Origin: Pseudophaeobacter sp. EL27
GTDB taxonomy: Bacteria; Pseudomonadota; Alphaproteobacteria; Rhodobacterales; Rhodobacteraceae
Direction of reading: 5' to 3'
Length of the DNA: 64,000 nucleotides
Assembly (NCBI RefSeq): GCF_900313025.1
Contig: NZ_OMPQ01000008.1
Location: 62,001 to 126,000 of the forward strand
The notes under the pieces were generated by a model. It was given only the letters and a program-made list of their open reading frames with translations, was not told where the DNA came from and ran no database searches. Positions 1 to 9,923 of the stretch are shown here, in pieces. Made by a program: the position numbers and the translations under genes. Each line of letters begins with the position of its first letter. The first letter of the stretch is position 1.

Positions 1-3000
1 CTGCGATAGCCCAGTGGGACCCAAAGATCGGTACCGGTATAGCCTGGAGCCAGTGAGATGGCCCAGCCGGTGGCCAGATCCATCAGGCCGGGATGCAGCA
101 GGCAGTTATCATTCTGCGCCACCTGTGGCAGGCGCAGGCAGGCCAGACCCTCCTCCGAGCCAAAGGCCATTTGTTGCAGCACCTGCCAGCGGCGGCCAAA
201 ATCCAGATGCGCCTCTTGTGGGGACTGCAGGTGCCCGTCGCTGGAGGCGTTTTCCACCTGAGGACAGCGGGATGTGATGCCCGCCAGATCCAGGGCAGGC
301 GGAGCGTTGGCCTCGGGCAGCAGTTTGATCTCCGCCTCGGCGTTCAGCGCATATCCCTCAGCAGTCAGGGCGCTATGGGTGGCAAAGGCATAGCCCGCGT
401 CCTGTGCCTGAAGCCGCAAAACCACCTCGCGCGGGGCTGCTGCCTCGACCACAAGCGGGCGTAGGAAGTAGAGGTCCTTGATTTCAAAGGGGGCGTTGAG
501 ATCCTGTGCGGCCAGGCTCTCGGCAATCCATTCGATATAGCCAGTGCCCGGCACCAGCGCAGTGCCACCCTTGGTGCGGTGTTCATCCAGCAGCCAGGAC
601 TGTGTGCTGTTCAGCGTGCTGGCAAAGATCGGATTGCCAGTGGCATCAAAGCCCGCCTCACCCAGCAGCGGCTGGCTGCATTCACTGCGTTCGCTTGGCG
701 CAGCACCACCCTGACGCGCTGCCATGGCTTCGGCGGCCATGCCGGTATCGGCCCAGACGCCCCAGTCAATCGCCACAACATGAGTCTGATCGCCCTGGCG
801 CTGGGCGGCATAGGCATTCAGGTATTCATTGGCGGCGACATAGTCGATTTGACCGGCAGGCCGCGTCACCGTCGAGGAGGAGGAAAACAGCACCATCAGG
901 TCAAGCGCGCCATCGGGGAACAGGTCGTGCAGAACCCGCAGGCCAGTGACCTTGGGGGCCAGAACCCGGGCGATCTGTGCCTCGGATTTGGCCAGAATAG
1001 GCCCGTCCTCAATGACACCGGCGCCATGGATCACCCCGTTGAGGGGAGCAAACTCGGCCTCAATCTGGGCCACCGCGCTGCGCATCTCGGCGCTGTTGCA
1101 GATATCTGCCGCCAATGGCAGCACCGCGCCTGATCCGATCTCTTCCAGCTCTTGCACAGCGCGGATGCGCTGGGCAGTGCGATTGGCGGGGCTATGGGTG
1201 GCCAGATAGCGGGGCCAGTTGGCGCGCGGCGGCAGGCCCTGGCGTGACACGAGGCCGACCCTGGCACCGTAGTGGCGCATCAGATGCGCCGCTGTGGCCA
1301 GTCCGATGCCGCCAAAACCGCCGGTGATCAGATAAATGCCACTCTGCTTGAAGTCACCCTGACTGATCCCCGTTTGATCGGCGGTAGTTTCGGCAGGGTT
1401 TTCTGGCAGTGCCAGGCTGCGCCAGCTCTTTTCAAACCGCTTGTCACCGCGCCAAGCAACTATTGCATTGGCGGGTTCGGCCATCAGCTCTTCCAGCAGG
1501 CGTGGGGTCAGATCCGTGGGCTCACCCCCGCGCAGGCTGGCGATAAAGCCGGGCGGCGCTGGCAGTTCGATATCCACCGTGGAACAGGTGAGCATGGGGA
1601 ATTCGCGCGGGATGACCCCGGCGGGGCCAACGATCATCGATTTTTCCGGGTAGGGCAGGGGTTCAGAGGTGACCTGCGCCGCGCCGGTTGAAAAGACGCT
1701 CAGATGAATGGGGTGCTCCAGCTCCAGCCCGCCCAGTTCCTGCGCCAGGGCAGTGAGGGAGGCGAAGCCCATCTCGAGGTTGCGATCAAAAAAGGAGGAA
1801 CCGGGGCGGAACTGTTCCACCGCGCCAGTGACCAGCCAGAAATGCGCAATGCGATGGGGCAGGGTGCCAGCCTCTGCCAGATCGGCAAACAGGGCGCCAT
1901 AGCCAAAGCGGCCCTGTTCGGGTGGCAGGACGTAGTTTCCTTCCCCCAGATTGGCGTAGGTATCGCCGGGGTGCACCATATTGACCTGATGGCCCGCAGC
2001 GCGCAGCCGCGTGGCGGTGCTGGCGGCCAGCCCGCAGTCATCGGCAAAGATCAACCAGGTCTGTGGCGCCTCGGCCAGTTCGGCCTCAACATCCAAGGTG
2101 CAATCGGCCAGTCGCGGGCGCCAAGCGGGGCGGTAGCCCCAGTCGCTGATCGCGTCATGGCGCCGGGGCAGGGCTGCGTCTTCTTGCGCTTGCTGCGTGC
2201 CCGGCGCGATGAAATAGCGGCTCCTTTGGAACTGGTAGCCGGGCAGGGGCAGGCGGTGGCGCTTGGCCTCGCCCCAGATCTGATCCCAGTCGGCCTCGAT
2301 ACCGCAGGCCCAGAGACGACCTATGACGCCAAAGAAATAGGCGTCATCCATAATGTCCTGATCCGGATGGCGCAGGGCGCTGAGCACCTGGCCGGGCTGC
2401 ACTGCAGGGCACATTTGCGCCAGCGCCGAGAGCGCCTTGCCGGGACCCACCTCCAGGAAGACACGGCCGGGTGTGGCGGCCAGGGTATTGATGCAATCGG
2501 CAAACATCACCGTATTGCGCAGCTGGCCGACCCAATAGTCGGGGTCCGTGGCCTGCGCCGCTGTCAGCGGCTGGCCGCTCCGGTTGGAGATGACCGGGAT
2601 CTGTGGGGCCGCCAGCGACAGCCCGGCGAGGAAGGCGCGGTAGTTGGCCAGAATGCCATCCAGCATCCGCGAATGCGCAGCGATGTCGATCTGGATGCGC
2701 TGGTGGTCGATGTCTTTGGCGCTGAGATCAGCGGAGAGCTGGTCCAGTGCGGCCTGGGGACCGGAAACAGCTGTGAGGCTGGGACCGTTGACACTGGCAA
2801 TATCCAGGTCCCGGCCAATCAGCGCCTCCACCTGCGCCAGGGGCAGGGCGATGGACAACATGCCACCCGCAGGCACCGTGTCAAACAGACGCCCGCGCAG
2901 CAGCACCAGATCGATGCAATCTTCAAAACTGATCACACCGGCCAGGCAAGCGGCGGTATTTTCCCCCATGGAATGACCAACCAAGGCAGCCGGGCGGACT

Positions 3001-4883
3001 CCCCAGCTGATCCAAAGCTGTGCCAGCGCATATTCAACGATCATGATCAGCGGCAATTGAGCTGAGGGTCTTTGCAGCTGCGCATTTGCTGCGGCCTCAT
3101 CACCCTCTTCCGGTAGCCAGAGGGCGCGAATGTCGTAGTCAAGCTGGGGCTGCAGATGATCCAGACCCCGGTCCATGTAATCGGCAAAGACCGGCTCGGT
3201 CTCATAGAGGTCCCGCGCCATACCGGCATATTGCGCACCGCCACCGGGGAAGGAGAAGACCACCTCTGGTGCCTCGCCAAGGCTGTCATGGTCAAAGACC
3301 TGGCGTGGATCACCGGCCCGCAGCTGTGCGGCGGCCTCTGCCGCGGTTTCTGCCACCAGTACCCGGCGTTTGCCAAAACCGCGCCGTCCCTGTTTCAGGG
3401 TAAAGGCCACATCGGCGAGATCAACATCCGGGTTGGCCTCGAGATACTCGGTCAGGGCTGCTGCATTGGCGTTCAACGCGGCTTTGGATTGCCCAGACAG
3501 GCAAAGCACATGGAACGGAAAATCGCTTTCCTCTGAGGCACCACGCGTGGGGGCCTCTTCCAGAATGGCATGAGCATTGGTGCCGCCAACCCCAAGCGCG
3601 TTGATCCCGGCGCGGCGTGGGCCCTGATGCGAGACCCAAGGGCTGAGTTGGTCATTCACCTTGAAAGGTGAAGTGTCAAAATCAATCGACGGATTGGGCG
3701 CCTCATAGCCCAGCGAGGGCGGGATTTCGCGATGTTTCAGGCCCAGCGAGGTCTTCACCAGTCCGGCAATGCCTGCGGCGGTATCCAGATGGCCGATATT
3801 GGTTTTGACCGAACCGATACGGCAGTATCCTTCGGCCTCGGTGCTGTCGCGATAAGCCTCAGTTAGAGCAGAGACCTCGATCGGGTCGCCCAGATAGGTG
3901 CCGGTGCCGTGACATTCGACATAGTCGATGGTCTCAGCAGAGATATCCGCCGCATCCAGCGCCTGCCGGATGGCTCCGGCCTGCCCCCCAACCGATGGCG
4001 CCAGATAGCCGGCCTTGTCGGCGCCATCATTGTTGATGGCCGAGCTTTTGATGACTGCCCAGATATGGTCGCCATCTGCCTGCGCGTCCTCAAGCCGCCG
4101 CAGGGCAACCGCACCTGCGCCTGAACCAAAAACAGTGCCCTGGGCGCGGTGGTCAAAGGCGTGGCAATGGCCATCGGGGCTGAGGATTTCGTTCTCTTTA
4201 TAAAGGTACCCGCGCCCCTGCGGCATATCGATGGTCACGCCACCGGCCAGCGCCATACCACATTCTCCCTCGCGCAGGGCCTTACAGGCGTAGTGCACCG
4301 CCACCAGAGAGGTCGAACAGGCAGTCTGGATATTGACCGACGGCCCTTTAAGATCAAAGACATGGCTGACGCGAGTGGTGAGAAAGTCCTTGTCGTTGCC
4401 AGTATGGCGCAGCAGGAACATGCCGACCTCATCCACCAGGCCGGGATTGGAGCAGATGTTGAAATAGAAATAGCTGCCCATGCCGCAGCCGGCATAGACG
4501 CCGATGGGCTCAGACAGGCTTTCGGGCGGATGCGCGGCGTTTTCCATCGCACCCCAGGCCACCTCGAGGAACTTGCGGTGTTGCGGGTCGAGAATGGCTG
4601 CTTCTTTGGGACTGAAGCCAAAAAATTCGGCATCAAAATCGGCAAAGCCTTCCAGCAGGGCGGCATGGGGCACATAGTTTGGATCGGCAAGGGTGGTCGC
4701 AGAGACACCGGCCTCCAGCAAAGCATCGTGGTCCAGCGGGACAATGGACTCGATACCTGCACGCAGGTTGTTCCAATAGGTCTCCACACCCTCGGCGCCG
4801 GGCACATTTACGGACATGCCAACGATGGCAATATCGCCGCTATACTGCGGGGCGGATGGGCTATGATCTGCTGTCTTTGCCAC
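1..4883 (-). CDS. Type I polyketide synthase (KS-AT-KR-DH...), 3' end beyond window
   Basis: An uninterrupted minus-strand frame of about 1,627 codons remains open at the left edge. Domains in order: ketosynthase with TACSTS (active Cys about residue 189), ECHGTGT and KTNIGHLDTAAG; acyltransferase with GHSMGE (Ser about 636); a KR structural subdomain; a ketoreductase with TGGFGGIG (about 1187) and DYVAANEY (Tyr about 1346); then a hot-dog dehydratase with EHRTKGG...PG (His about 1436) and HPGLMDLA. No DSL-type carrier-protein motif lies between AT and KR, so any ACP must lie beyond the window. A TAG lies at 4899-4901. The GTG at 4883 has GAGG 12 nt upstream and the alternative GTG at 4892 has it only 3 nt away, so the start is uncertain. 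The product cannot be predicted from one partial module. Confidence 0.93.
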   Translation of the reverse strand, partial: MAKTADHSPSAPQYSGDIAIVGMSVNVPGAEGVETYWNNLRAGIESIVPLDHDALLEAGVSATTLADPNYVPHAALLEGFADFDAEFFGFSPKEAAILDPQHRKFLEVAWGAMENAAHPPESLSEPIGVYAGCGMGSYFYFNICSNPGLVDEVGMFLLRHTGNDKDFLTTRVSHVFDLKGPSVNIQTACSTSLVAVHYACKALREGECGMALAGGVTIDMPQGRGYLYKENEILSPDGHCHAFDHRAQGTVFGSGAGAVALRRLEDAQADGDHIWAVIKSSAINNDGADKAGYLAPSVGGQAGAIRQALDAADISAETIDYVECHGTGTYLGDPIEVSALTEAYRDSTEAEGYCRIGSVKTNIGHLDTAAGIAGLVKTSLGLKHREIPPSLGYEAPNPSIDFDTSPFKVNDQLSPWVSHQGPRRAGINALGVGGTNAHAILEEAPTRGASEESDFPFHVLCLSGQSKAALNANAAALTEYLEANPDVDLADVAFTLKQGRRGFGKRRVLVAETAAEAAAQLRAGDPRQVFDHDSLGEAPEVVFSFPGGGAQYAGMARDLYETEPVFADYMDRGLDHLQPQLDYDIRALWLPEEGDEAAANAQLQRPSAQLPLIMIVEYALAQLWISWGVRPAALVGHSMGENTAACLAGVISFEDCIDLVLLRGRLFDTVPAGGMLSIALPLAQVEALIGRDLDIASVNGPSLTAVSGPQAALDQLSADLSAKDIDHQRIQIDIAAHSRMLDGILANYRAFLAGLSLAAPQIPVISNRSGQPLTAAQATDPDYWVGQLRNTVMFADCINTLAATPGRVFLEVGPGKALSALAQMCPAVQPGQVLSALRHPDQDIMDDAYFFGVIGRLWACGIEADWDQIWGEAKRHRLPLPGYQFQRSRYFIAPGTQQAQEDAALPRRHDAISDWGYRPAWRPRLADCTLDVEAELAEAPQTWLIFADDCGLAASTATRLRAAGHQVNMVHPGDTYANLGEGNYVLPPEQGRFGYGALFADLAEAGTLPHRIAHFWLVTGAVEQFRPGSSFFDRNLEMGFASLTALAQELGGLELEHPIHLSVFSTGAAQVTSEPLPYPEKSMIVGPAGVIPREFPMLTCSTVDIELPAPPGFIASLRGGEPTDLTPRLLEELMAEPANAIVAWRGDKRFEKSWRSLALPENPAETTADQTGISQGDFKQSGIYLITGGFGGIGLATAAHLMRHYGARVGLVSRQGLPPRANWPRYLATHSPANRTAQRIRAVQELEEIGSGAVLPLAADICNSAEMRSAVAQIEAEFAPLNGVIHGAGVIEDGPILAKSEAQIARVLAPKVTGLRVLHDLFPDGALDLMVLFSSSSTVTRPAGQIDYVAANEYLNAYAAQRQGDQTHVVAIDWGVWADTGMAAEAMAARQGGAAPSERSECSQPLLGEAGFDATGNPIFASTLNSTQSWLLDEHRTKGGTALVPGTGYIEWIAESLAAQDLNAPFEIKDLYFLRPLVVEAAAPREVVLRLQAQDAGYAFATHSALTAEGYALNAEAEIKLLPEANAPPALDLAGITSRCPQVENASSDGHLQSPQEAHLDFGRRWQVLQQMAFGSEEGLACLRLPQVAQNDNCLLHPGLMDLATGWAISLAPGYTGTDLWVPLGYR

Positions 4884-5161
4884 GAAAAACACCGACCTCT
4901 ACTCTCGGCAAAACCAGGGTGACCCTCCTGCCCGCAAGCTCCGATATGCCGAAAAGCGGAGCCGGGTGCCCCAGGAGAGGCGATTGTCTATTGGGTAATC
5001 AGGGATGCAATCGGTTTGCAGATTGGCGGCTGGTGCCGATTTTCTGTCCCCCGGTTACGATTCCTTTTTGCCCAAGGCGAAATTGGTTCAACACTGCGGC
5101 AAAGCTGTGAACGTGCGGTGTTGAAAACGGGTATAAAAGCGGAAACAATAAGGCATGATAC
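4884..5161. other. Intergenic gap upstream of the PKS gene
   Basis: About 280 bp separate the Wzy-like gene from the PKS start, both on the minus strand. The gap presumably holds the PKS promoter. I see no convincing -35/-10 pair, operator or terminator hairpin, and no conserved reading frame. Confidence 0.4.
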
Positions 5162-6625
5162 TCATATAAGGCGACGTGATTTCAGGGAAAGAGGCTGCGG
5201 CATCAAGATCTGCTTGCCGTCAAACAGGGGGCGCGGTGTCTCAAACAGGCCGGGGTAACGCAGTCGCTCTGCATAGCCCAAAACGGATCCCGCGCAGAGC
5301 CAGGTCATCGGCACCAAGGTATCATTGAGCATCATATCCACCATGGTTGCGGCCAGGATCAGCGCGATGGGCGTGGCATAGGGAGAGATGTCACGGGGCG
5401 CGCGGCGATGAATTTCTATCCCAAGCAGCACAACCGAAAGAGAGAGCAGGCCCATTTCCGCCAGGTAGCCCAGCCAGCCCAGGGTGCCAAAGACCAGGAT
5501 CCAGTGGCCATCCGGGATCGAGAGGATAGCGCCGGTTTCCAGCTCGCGCACCAGATTGCGGCCCCAGCCGCCCCAGCCAAACCAAGGCTTTTCTGCTGCG
5601 CGTTCCAGCATCATGGCTTCATTGTCAAAGCGATAGCCCAACGACTGTGCCCGATCCGCGCTGATCGCCTCGGCCTGGGCCAGGATTGCCTCTGTAGGAA
5701 TAAGTCCGAGGTTTCGGAGCATCGGGTAGGTGATGGCCAGGGTGGCCAGCACAATGGCTACCCGGATCTGCCAGCGCGGTGAGGCCAGCGCCACCAGCGG
5801 TACAAAGCTCAGCCCATAGGCCAGCGAGGCAAAGCTTTTGCACAGGACCAGCACTACAAAGAGATAGGCTGAAGCCAGAGCCAGATTCAGGCGCTTTTTT
5901 TCCTTTGCCGCCCGTGCCAGCGCGGTTGTGGCCAGAAGGGCCGAGAACATGAACACCGCCAGCCAAAGCGAATGCGGCATAAAGACGATGGGACGAAAGC
6001 CGCCCTGTCGCATGGTCTGCGAAAAGTCGTGCTGGAAAAAGCCATAGATCGTGGTGTTGATCTGCGGGCTGAAGCGGATTTCAAACAGCGAGGGAACGGA
6101 ATAGGCAAGTCCGGCGATGCAGAAGGCCAGCAACAGCTCCTTTTGCCCCTCAGGTGAAGAGAGATAACGCCGGGCGAGCAGGAAGGGCATCAGGATAATC
6201 ACCTGATTGATCATCACCGAGCCAAGATCACGCCAGCGCAGTCCGGGCAGCATATCAACGATAAAGACAATCGGATCCGCATCGGCCAGCACTTCAAAGA
6301 TCACCGGGTCACCATTGGTCATCACCGTTGGCACCACGGCAAAGGCAAACAACAGGGTGAGCACCCGCGCCAGCGGATGGCGCGGCAGCAGGGGGACTTT
6401 TTTGCGCATCAGGCCAATGCACAGAACAAAGGCCATGATCGAGGGAATGGTGAATTTATCCATGTCCGGAACCAGCGGCAGATCGAATTCTGCCACCGGC
6501 GGCAGCACCAGATAGCCCGCCAGAATGCACCACAAAATTGCCCGTTCCAGCGGGAGACGCCGGAACAGCACTAGGCTGACCAGAGGCCAGAGCAGCAGCA
6601 TCAAATAGGCAAGTGCATTAGGCAT
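5162..6625 (-). CDS. O-antigen ligase/polymerase-like (Wzy-type) membrane protein
   Basis: A 487-residue polytopic membrane protein with about ten or more hydrophobic segments and a long polar loop (roughly residues 165-215, containing PQINTTIYGFFQHDFSQ). A late KPWFGWGGWGRN motif resembles the PxFGxG signature of Wzy_C/O-antigen ligase proteins. Such proteins join or polymerise glycan repeat units at the periplasmic face of the inner membrane. The setting agrees: a WecB-type and two other glycosyltransferase genes follow at once on the other side. Exact substrate unknown; ligase versus polymerase cannot be decided from sequence. Confidence 0.75.
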   Translation of the reverse strand: MPNALAYLMLLLWPLVSLVLFRRLPLERAILWCILAGYLVLPPVAEFDLPLVPDMDKFTIPSIMAFVLCIGLMRKKVPLLPRHPLARVLTLLFAFAVVPTVMTNGDPVIFEVLADADPIVFIVDMLPGLRWRDLGSVMINQVIILMPFLLARRYLSSPEGQKELLLAFCIAGLAYSVPSLFEIRFSPQINTTIYGFFQHDFSQTMRQGGFRPIVFMPHSLWLAVFMFSALLATTALARAAKEKKRLNLALASAYLFVVLVLCKSFASLAYGLSFVPLVALASPRWQIRVAIVLATLAITYPMLRNLGLIPTEAILAQAEAISADRAQSLGYRFDNEAMMLERAAEKPWFGWGGWGRNLVRELETGAILSIPDGHWILVFGTLGWLGYLAEMGLLSLSVVLLGIEIHRRAPRDISPYATPIALILAATMVDMMLNDTLVPMTWLCAGSVLGYAERLRYPGLFETPRPLFDGKQILMPQPLSLKSRRLI

Positions 6626-6940
6626 AAAAGGGAATTACTCTCCAATTGCGGCAAGGCGATGGGCATTTGATGACCAAGTGGTGACTGGGCGGGGCCAGGG
6701 GAACATTCGGTGGTGAAGGTGCAAAACAATTCTGATCCAAGAATATATCACCCGGGGGGAGCTGTCGCGGGGCATTCCGCGCTTGTTATATCCAAAGGGA
6801 TAGGTCTGGGCACTCGAAAGGCTATTTTCAGCCGGTCCTGCTATGAGGAGCTTGAGGCGCTAGCCTTTGCGGGGTATTTGCGCAGCGCTGATGGAAAATT
6901 GGCGGATCTCGATTTTTGGGATCAGCGTGGGAGTGAACAG

Positions 6941-7690
6941 GTGTTTTTTGAGTTTCAAGGCCAGCGTGTTGCCGTGAACATGCCAACGCGCGCCGCGTTG
7001 GAGAGCGAAGTCCTGCGGCGGTTTTCAGCCGGCGAAGGCTTTGCGCTGGCAACGGTGAACCTGGACCACTTGGTCAAGCTGGCTCAATCACCGGAGTTTC
7101 TGAACGCCTACGCCGGGCAGGATCTGGTGGTGGCGGATGGGCGGCCAATTGTCTGGCTCTCGCGACTGGCCAACCGTCCGGTTGAGCTGATGCCGGGATC
7201 CGACATGGTGCTGCCGCTTTGTCGTCTTGCCGCTGCCGCTGGCGTGCCAGTGGCTTTGGTGGGCAGCACGGATGAGGCCCTCACGGATGCCAAGACCCAT
7301 CTGGAAGCCCGCGTGCCGGGGCTCGACCTGGCCTGGTGTCATGCGCCGTCAGGGGTGTTTGACCCGCAGGGGGCAGAGGCCGATGCCATTCTTGAGAATT
7401 TGAACAGCAAGGGCATTCGGCTGTGCTTTCTGGCTTTGGGCGCGCCCAAACAGGAGAGCCTGGCGCATCGCGGCCGCACGGATGCCCCCTTGGTCGGATT
7501 TGCCTCAATTGGGGCTGGGTTGGATTTTCTGGGCGGTCATCAGACCCGGGCGCCGCTATGGGTGCGCAGAATTGCCATGGAATGGCTCTGGCGCGCCATG
7601 AGCAGCCCGGCGCGGATGGTGCCGCGCTATGCCAAGTGCTTTGCCATCTTGCCCGGACAGATCTGGAAAGCGCTGCGCAACCGCCCCTGA
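6941..7690 (+). CDS. WecB/TagA/CpsF family glycosyltransferase
   Basis: 249 residues from a GTG at 6941, preceded by GGGAG seven bases upstream. The family signature is clear: VNLDHLVKL, then DLVVADGRPIVWLSRL, and a C-terminal LGAPKQE motif. Family members transfer N-acetylmannosamine-type sugars onto lipid-linked acceptors in enterobacterial common antigen, teichoic acid or exopolysaccharide synthesis. The frame stays open back to 6710, but those extra 77 residues have no family resemblance and I treat them as untranslated. The gene is divergent from the Wzy-like gene and convergent with the next GT2 gene. Confidence 0.88.
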   Translation: MFFEFQGQRVAVNMPTRAALESEVLRRFSAGEGFALATVNLDHLVKLAQSPEFLNAYAGQDLVVADGRPIVWLSRLANRPVELMPGSDMVLPLCRLAAAAGVPVALVGSTDEALTDAKTHLEARVPGLDLAWCHAPSGVFDPQGAEADAILENLNSKGIRLCFLALGAPKQESLAHRGRTDAPLVGFASIGAGLDFLGGHQTRAPLWVRRIAMEWLWRAMSSPARMVPRYAKCFAILPGQIWKALRNRP

Positions 7691-7741
7691 AGCGGACCTG
7701 GCAACCAAATCCTTCTCTCCGCCAGGAGGGCGCAACTGGGG

Positions 7742-8716
7742 CTATTTGTATTCCAGAATGCTGCGGTTCTTGCCGCGCAGGCGGTTCCATGCGAATTCCA
7801 CCACTCCGGTGCATTCGGCAAATTTTCCCAGCATGGAAAACCAGGCAGGTTGCAACCCCATGCGTGATGTCAGACGCAGAAGTTGCAGAGGGTAAATCAT
7901 GACCCCCAACAGCATCCAGGGCGTGATCACCACGGCGCTGAGGAACACAGCTAGCGGCAAGACCCCGCCCCAGAGCAGTGCGCGCCGGGTCTCGGCGACC
8001 CAATGGCGTTCAGGCGGGGCGCCATGCAACGCCGCCCCTTGCGCAAAGGCATAGCCGGCACGGCGGCTGCGTTTCCACCATTGGGCAAACCGGGTCATCT
8101 GCGCGTCATGCAGGGTCATTTCCGCATCAATCCGCCAGATCTTCCAACCCTTGCGCCGCAGTCGCAGGCACATTTCGGGTTCTTCCCCTGCAATCAGATC
8201 GGCGCGATATCCGCTGACCTCACGCAGCGCATCCAGCCGCATCAGCGCATCACCGCCGCAGGCCTTGGCTTCCCCAATGGGCGTGTTCCACTCTGCATCA
8301 CATAGGCTGTTGTAAATGGAGGCCTCCGGAAAGCGTTCGCGGCGACGCCCGCAGACCACGGCCACCTCCGGGTGCTGTTGCAAGAAGGCGGCGGCCTGGG
8401 GGATCCAATTGGCATCAACTTCGCAGTCGCCATCCACCAGCTGCACCAGCCCCTCTTCCTGCGCCAGTTTCTCCAGCCCGGCATTGCGGGCGCGGGCGGC
8501 GGTGAAGGGCAGGGACATGTCCAGATCCACCACTTCAACGCCCATAGCCCGCGCGGCCTCAGCCGAGCCATCACTGGAGCCGCTGTCGACATAGATCAGG
8601 CGGCGCACTTGTGGGTTCAGCGAGGTCAGACAGGCGAGCAACCGCGCGCCTTCATTTCGGCCAATCACTACGGCACTGATGGTGGGGGGGCTGAGGGGGC
8701 TGGCTGGATCAGTCAT
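7742..8716 (-). CDS. Family 2 glycosyltransferase
   Basis: 324 residues. The N-terminal GT-A fold is recognisable from ISAVVIGRNEG, IYVDSGSSDGS and LVQLVDGDCEVD (the DxD-like metal and nucleotide-sugar site). The C-terminus carries hydrophobic segments around residues 225-265 suggesting membrane association. The start at 8716 is preferred over an upstream ATG at 8752 because it overlaps the stop of the preceding gene (8709-8711) by 8 bp, a normal coupling arrangement. It probably contributes to the same surface glycan as its neighbours. Donor and acceptor unknown. Confidence 0.86.
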   Translation of the reverse strand: MTDPASPLSPPTISAVVIGRNEGARLLACLTSLNPQVRRLIYVDSGSSDGSAEAARAMGVEVVDLDMSLPFTAARARNAGLEKLAQEEGLVQLVDGDCEVDANWIPQAAAFLQQHPEVAVVCGRRRERFPEASIYNSLCDAEWNTPIGEAKACGGDALMRLDALREVSGYRADLIAGEEPEMCLRLRRKGWKIWRIDAEMTLHDAQMTRFAQWWKRSRRAGYAFAQGAALHGAPPERHWVAETRRALLWGGVLPLAVFLSAVVITPWMLLGVMIYPLQLLRLTSRMGLQPAWFSMLGKFAECTGVVEFAWNRLRGKNRSILEYK

Positions 8717-9776
8717 TTTGGACCTCATGGCGGCGTTCGGCCAGATAGGCACTATAGGCCGGGTCCGCCTGCAGGAACCCCTGCTGCTGCAGGGATGAAA
8801 TACCGGGGAAGTGCTGCGCCTGAGGTGACCAGAGGCTCAGGTCCGGGTTTTGCCCCAGCACCGACAGGCGCTGGCGATCTTCGCCATGGGCAATCAAAGC
8901 ATCCGCTACCGAGGCCCGATCCCGTGCCAGCGCATCATTGGCAAATTTGTAATGTTTGATCAGCGCAGTCATCGGCGCCAGCCGCAATCCGGTTGAGGCA
9001 TGGGGATGACAGGCGGGCTCAATACCGGCCCCGACAAAGATCAGCGGATGTTTACTCAGACAGCAGTTCTCGCCAAAGACCTTACCGCGGATGCCGCCAA
9101 ACAGCACCTGAGGCGCAGGCTCCGCAACCTCGTTCTGCCGCAGAAAGTAGCCCAGCCCGGACCCTGGGCTTTGATAGTCATGGGCCGTCATGCTGGTGAT
9201 ATCGCAGTGATCAAACTGCGCCAGAGCCTGAACATAGGGCAGGGTGGCGGTTTTGCGCAACGGCGCCTTTGGAAACATCTCCAACATCTGGGCCATCAGC
9301 CCGGAATAGCCCTGTTTGGTCAGAAAACGGGTTAACCCCTGCAGGCCAATCTCTGCGCTGCCATCAAAGTCAAAGATCTCATCCATATCCGCGATGAGGC
9401 ACCAGCGGTCCGTGGCATAGCGTTTGGCGGCATAGCTGCGAAAGCTGTTTTCATATCTGCCCCAGGGCAGGGTCGATTGCAGGATGCTGACGTCGGGCTG
9501 GTCGCGCAAGCTCTCCAGGGTGTCATCCCTTGATCCATTGTCAAAGAACACAAAATGCGCCACCCCGAGGCGGCGGTAATGGTCAAAAAAACCGTCCAGA
9601 TAGTAGGAGCCATCCCGCATCAGGGCGACCAGAACCACTTCATCCCTGGTGGCGATGCGCTGTTTTGGCCCCTGTAGGTGGCGTATCGAGGCCAGAAACC
9701 GGGCGCGGTGCAGCGCCGATGCGAGCCGCTTTTTGATGCGGGCGGCAATCGAGGTCTGCGGCGGGTGATCACTCAT
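8709..9776 (-). CDS. Glycosyltransferase, family 2/92-like
   Basis: 355 residues. After a basic N-terminus come VVLVALMRDGSYYLDGFFDHYRRLG and HFVFFDNGSRDDT, then WCLIADMDEIFDF. This is the pattern of GT92/Glyco_tranf_2_4 enzymes, with DMDE as the presumed metal-binding acidic cluster. No clear membrane segment. First gene of a two-gene minus-strand unit with the GT2 gene (8-bp overlap). Function inferred as transfer of a sugar to a cell-surface polymer; specificity unknown. Confidence 0.8.
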   Translation of the reverse strand: MSDHPPQTSIAARIKKRLASALHRARFLASIRHLQGPKQRIATRDEVVLVALMRDGSYYLDGFFDHYRRLGVAHFVFFDNGSRDDTLESLRDQPDVSILQSTLPWGRYENSFRSYAAKRYATDRWCLIADMDEIFDFDGSAEIGLQGLTRFLTKQGYSGLMAQMLEMFPKAPLRKTATLPYVQALAQFDHCDITSMTAHDYQSPGSGLGYFLRQNEVAEPAPQVLFGGIRGKVFGENCCLSKHPLIFVGAGIEPACHPHASTGLRLAPMTALIKHYKFANDALARDRASVADALIAHGEDRQRLSVLGQNPDLSLWSPQAQHFPGISSLQQQGFLQADPAYSAYLAERRHEVQND

Positions 9777-9923
9777 GCACTCTGTCCAGCTGTCGGGTCT
9801 CTTGCCCAGGTTAAGCTGCTGCTCCGGTTTGGAAAAGCTTTTGCTGATCTAACCAGGACATGTGTCGAAATTACGCCGCAGCTGGGATTTGCTGATGGCG
9901 CTGTCTCGGTGGGCCTGGATCGG

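Noticed and set aside
1704-3065. A 453-residue plus-strand frame across the PKS gene
   Set aside because: It is antisense to the KS/AT/KR coding frame and shows no family motifs; long opposite frames are expected in high-GC coding DNA.
6710-6940. Upstream extension of the WecB-type glycosyltransferase
   Set aside because: The 77 extra residues do not resemble the family; the GTG at 6941 has a proper ribosome site.
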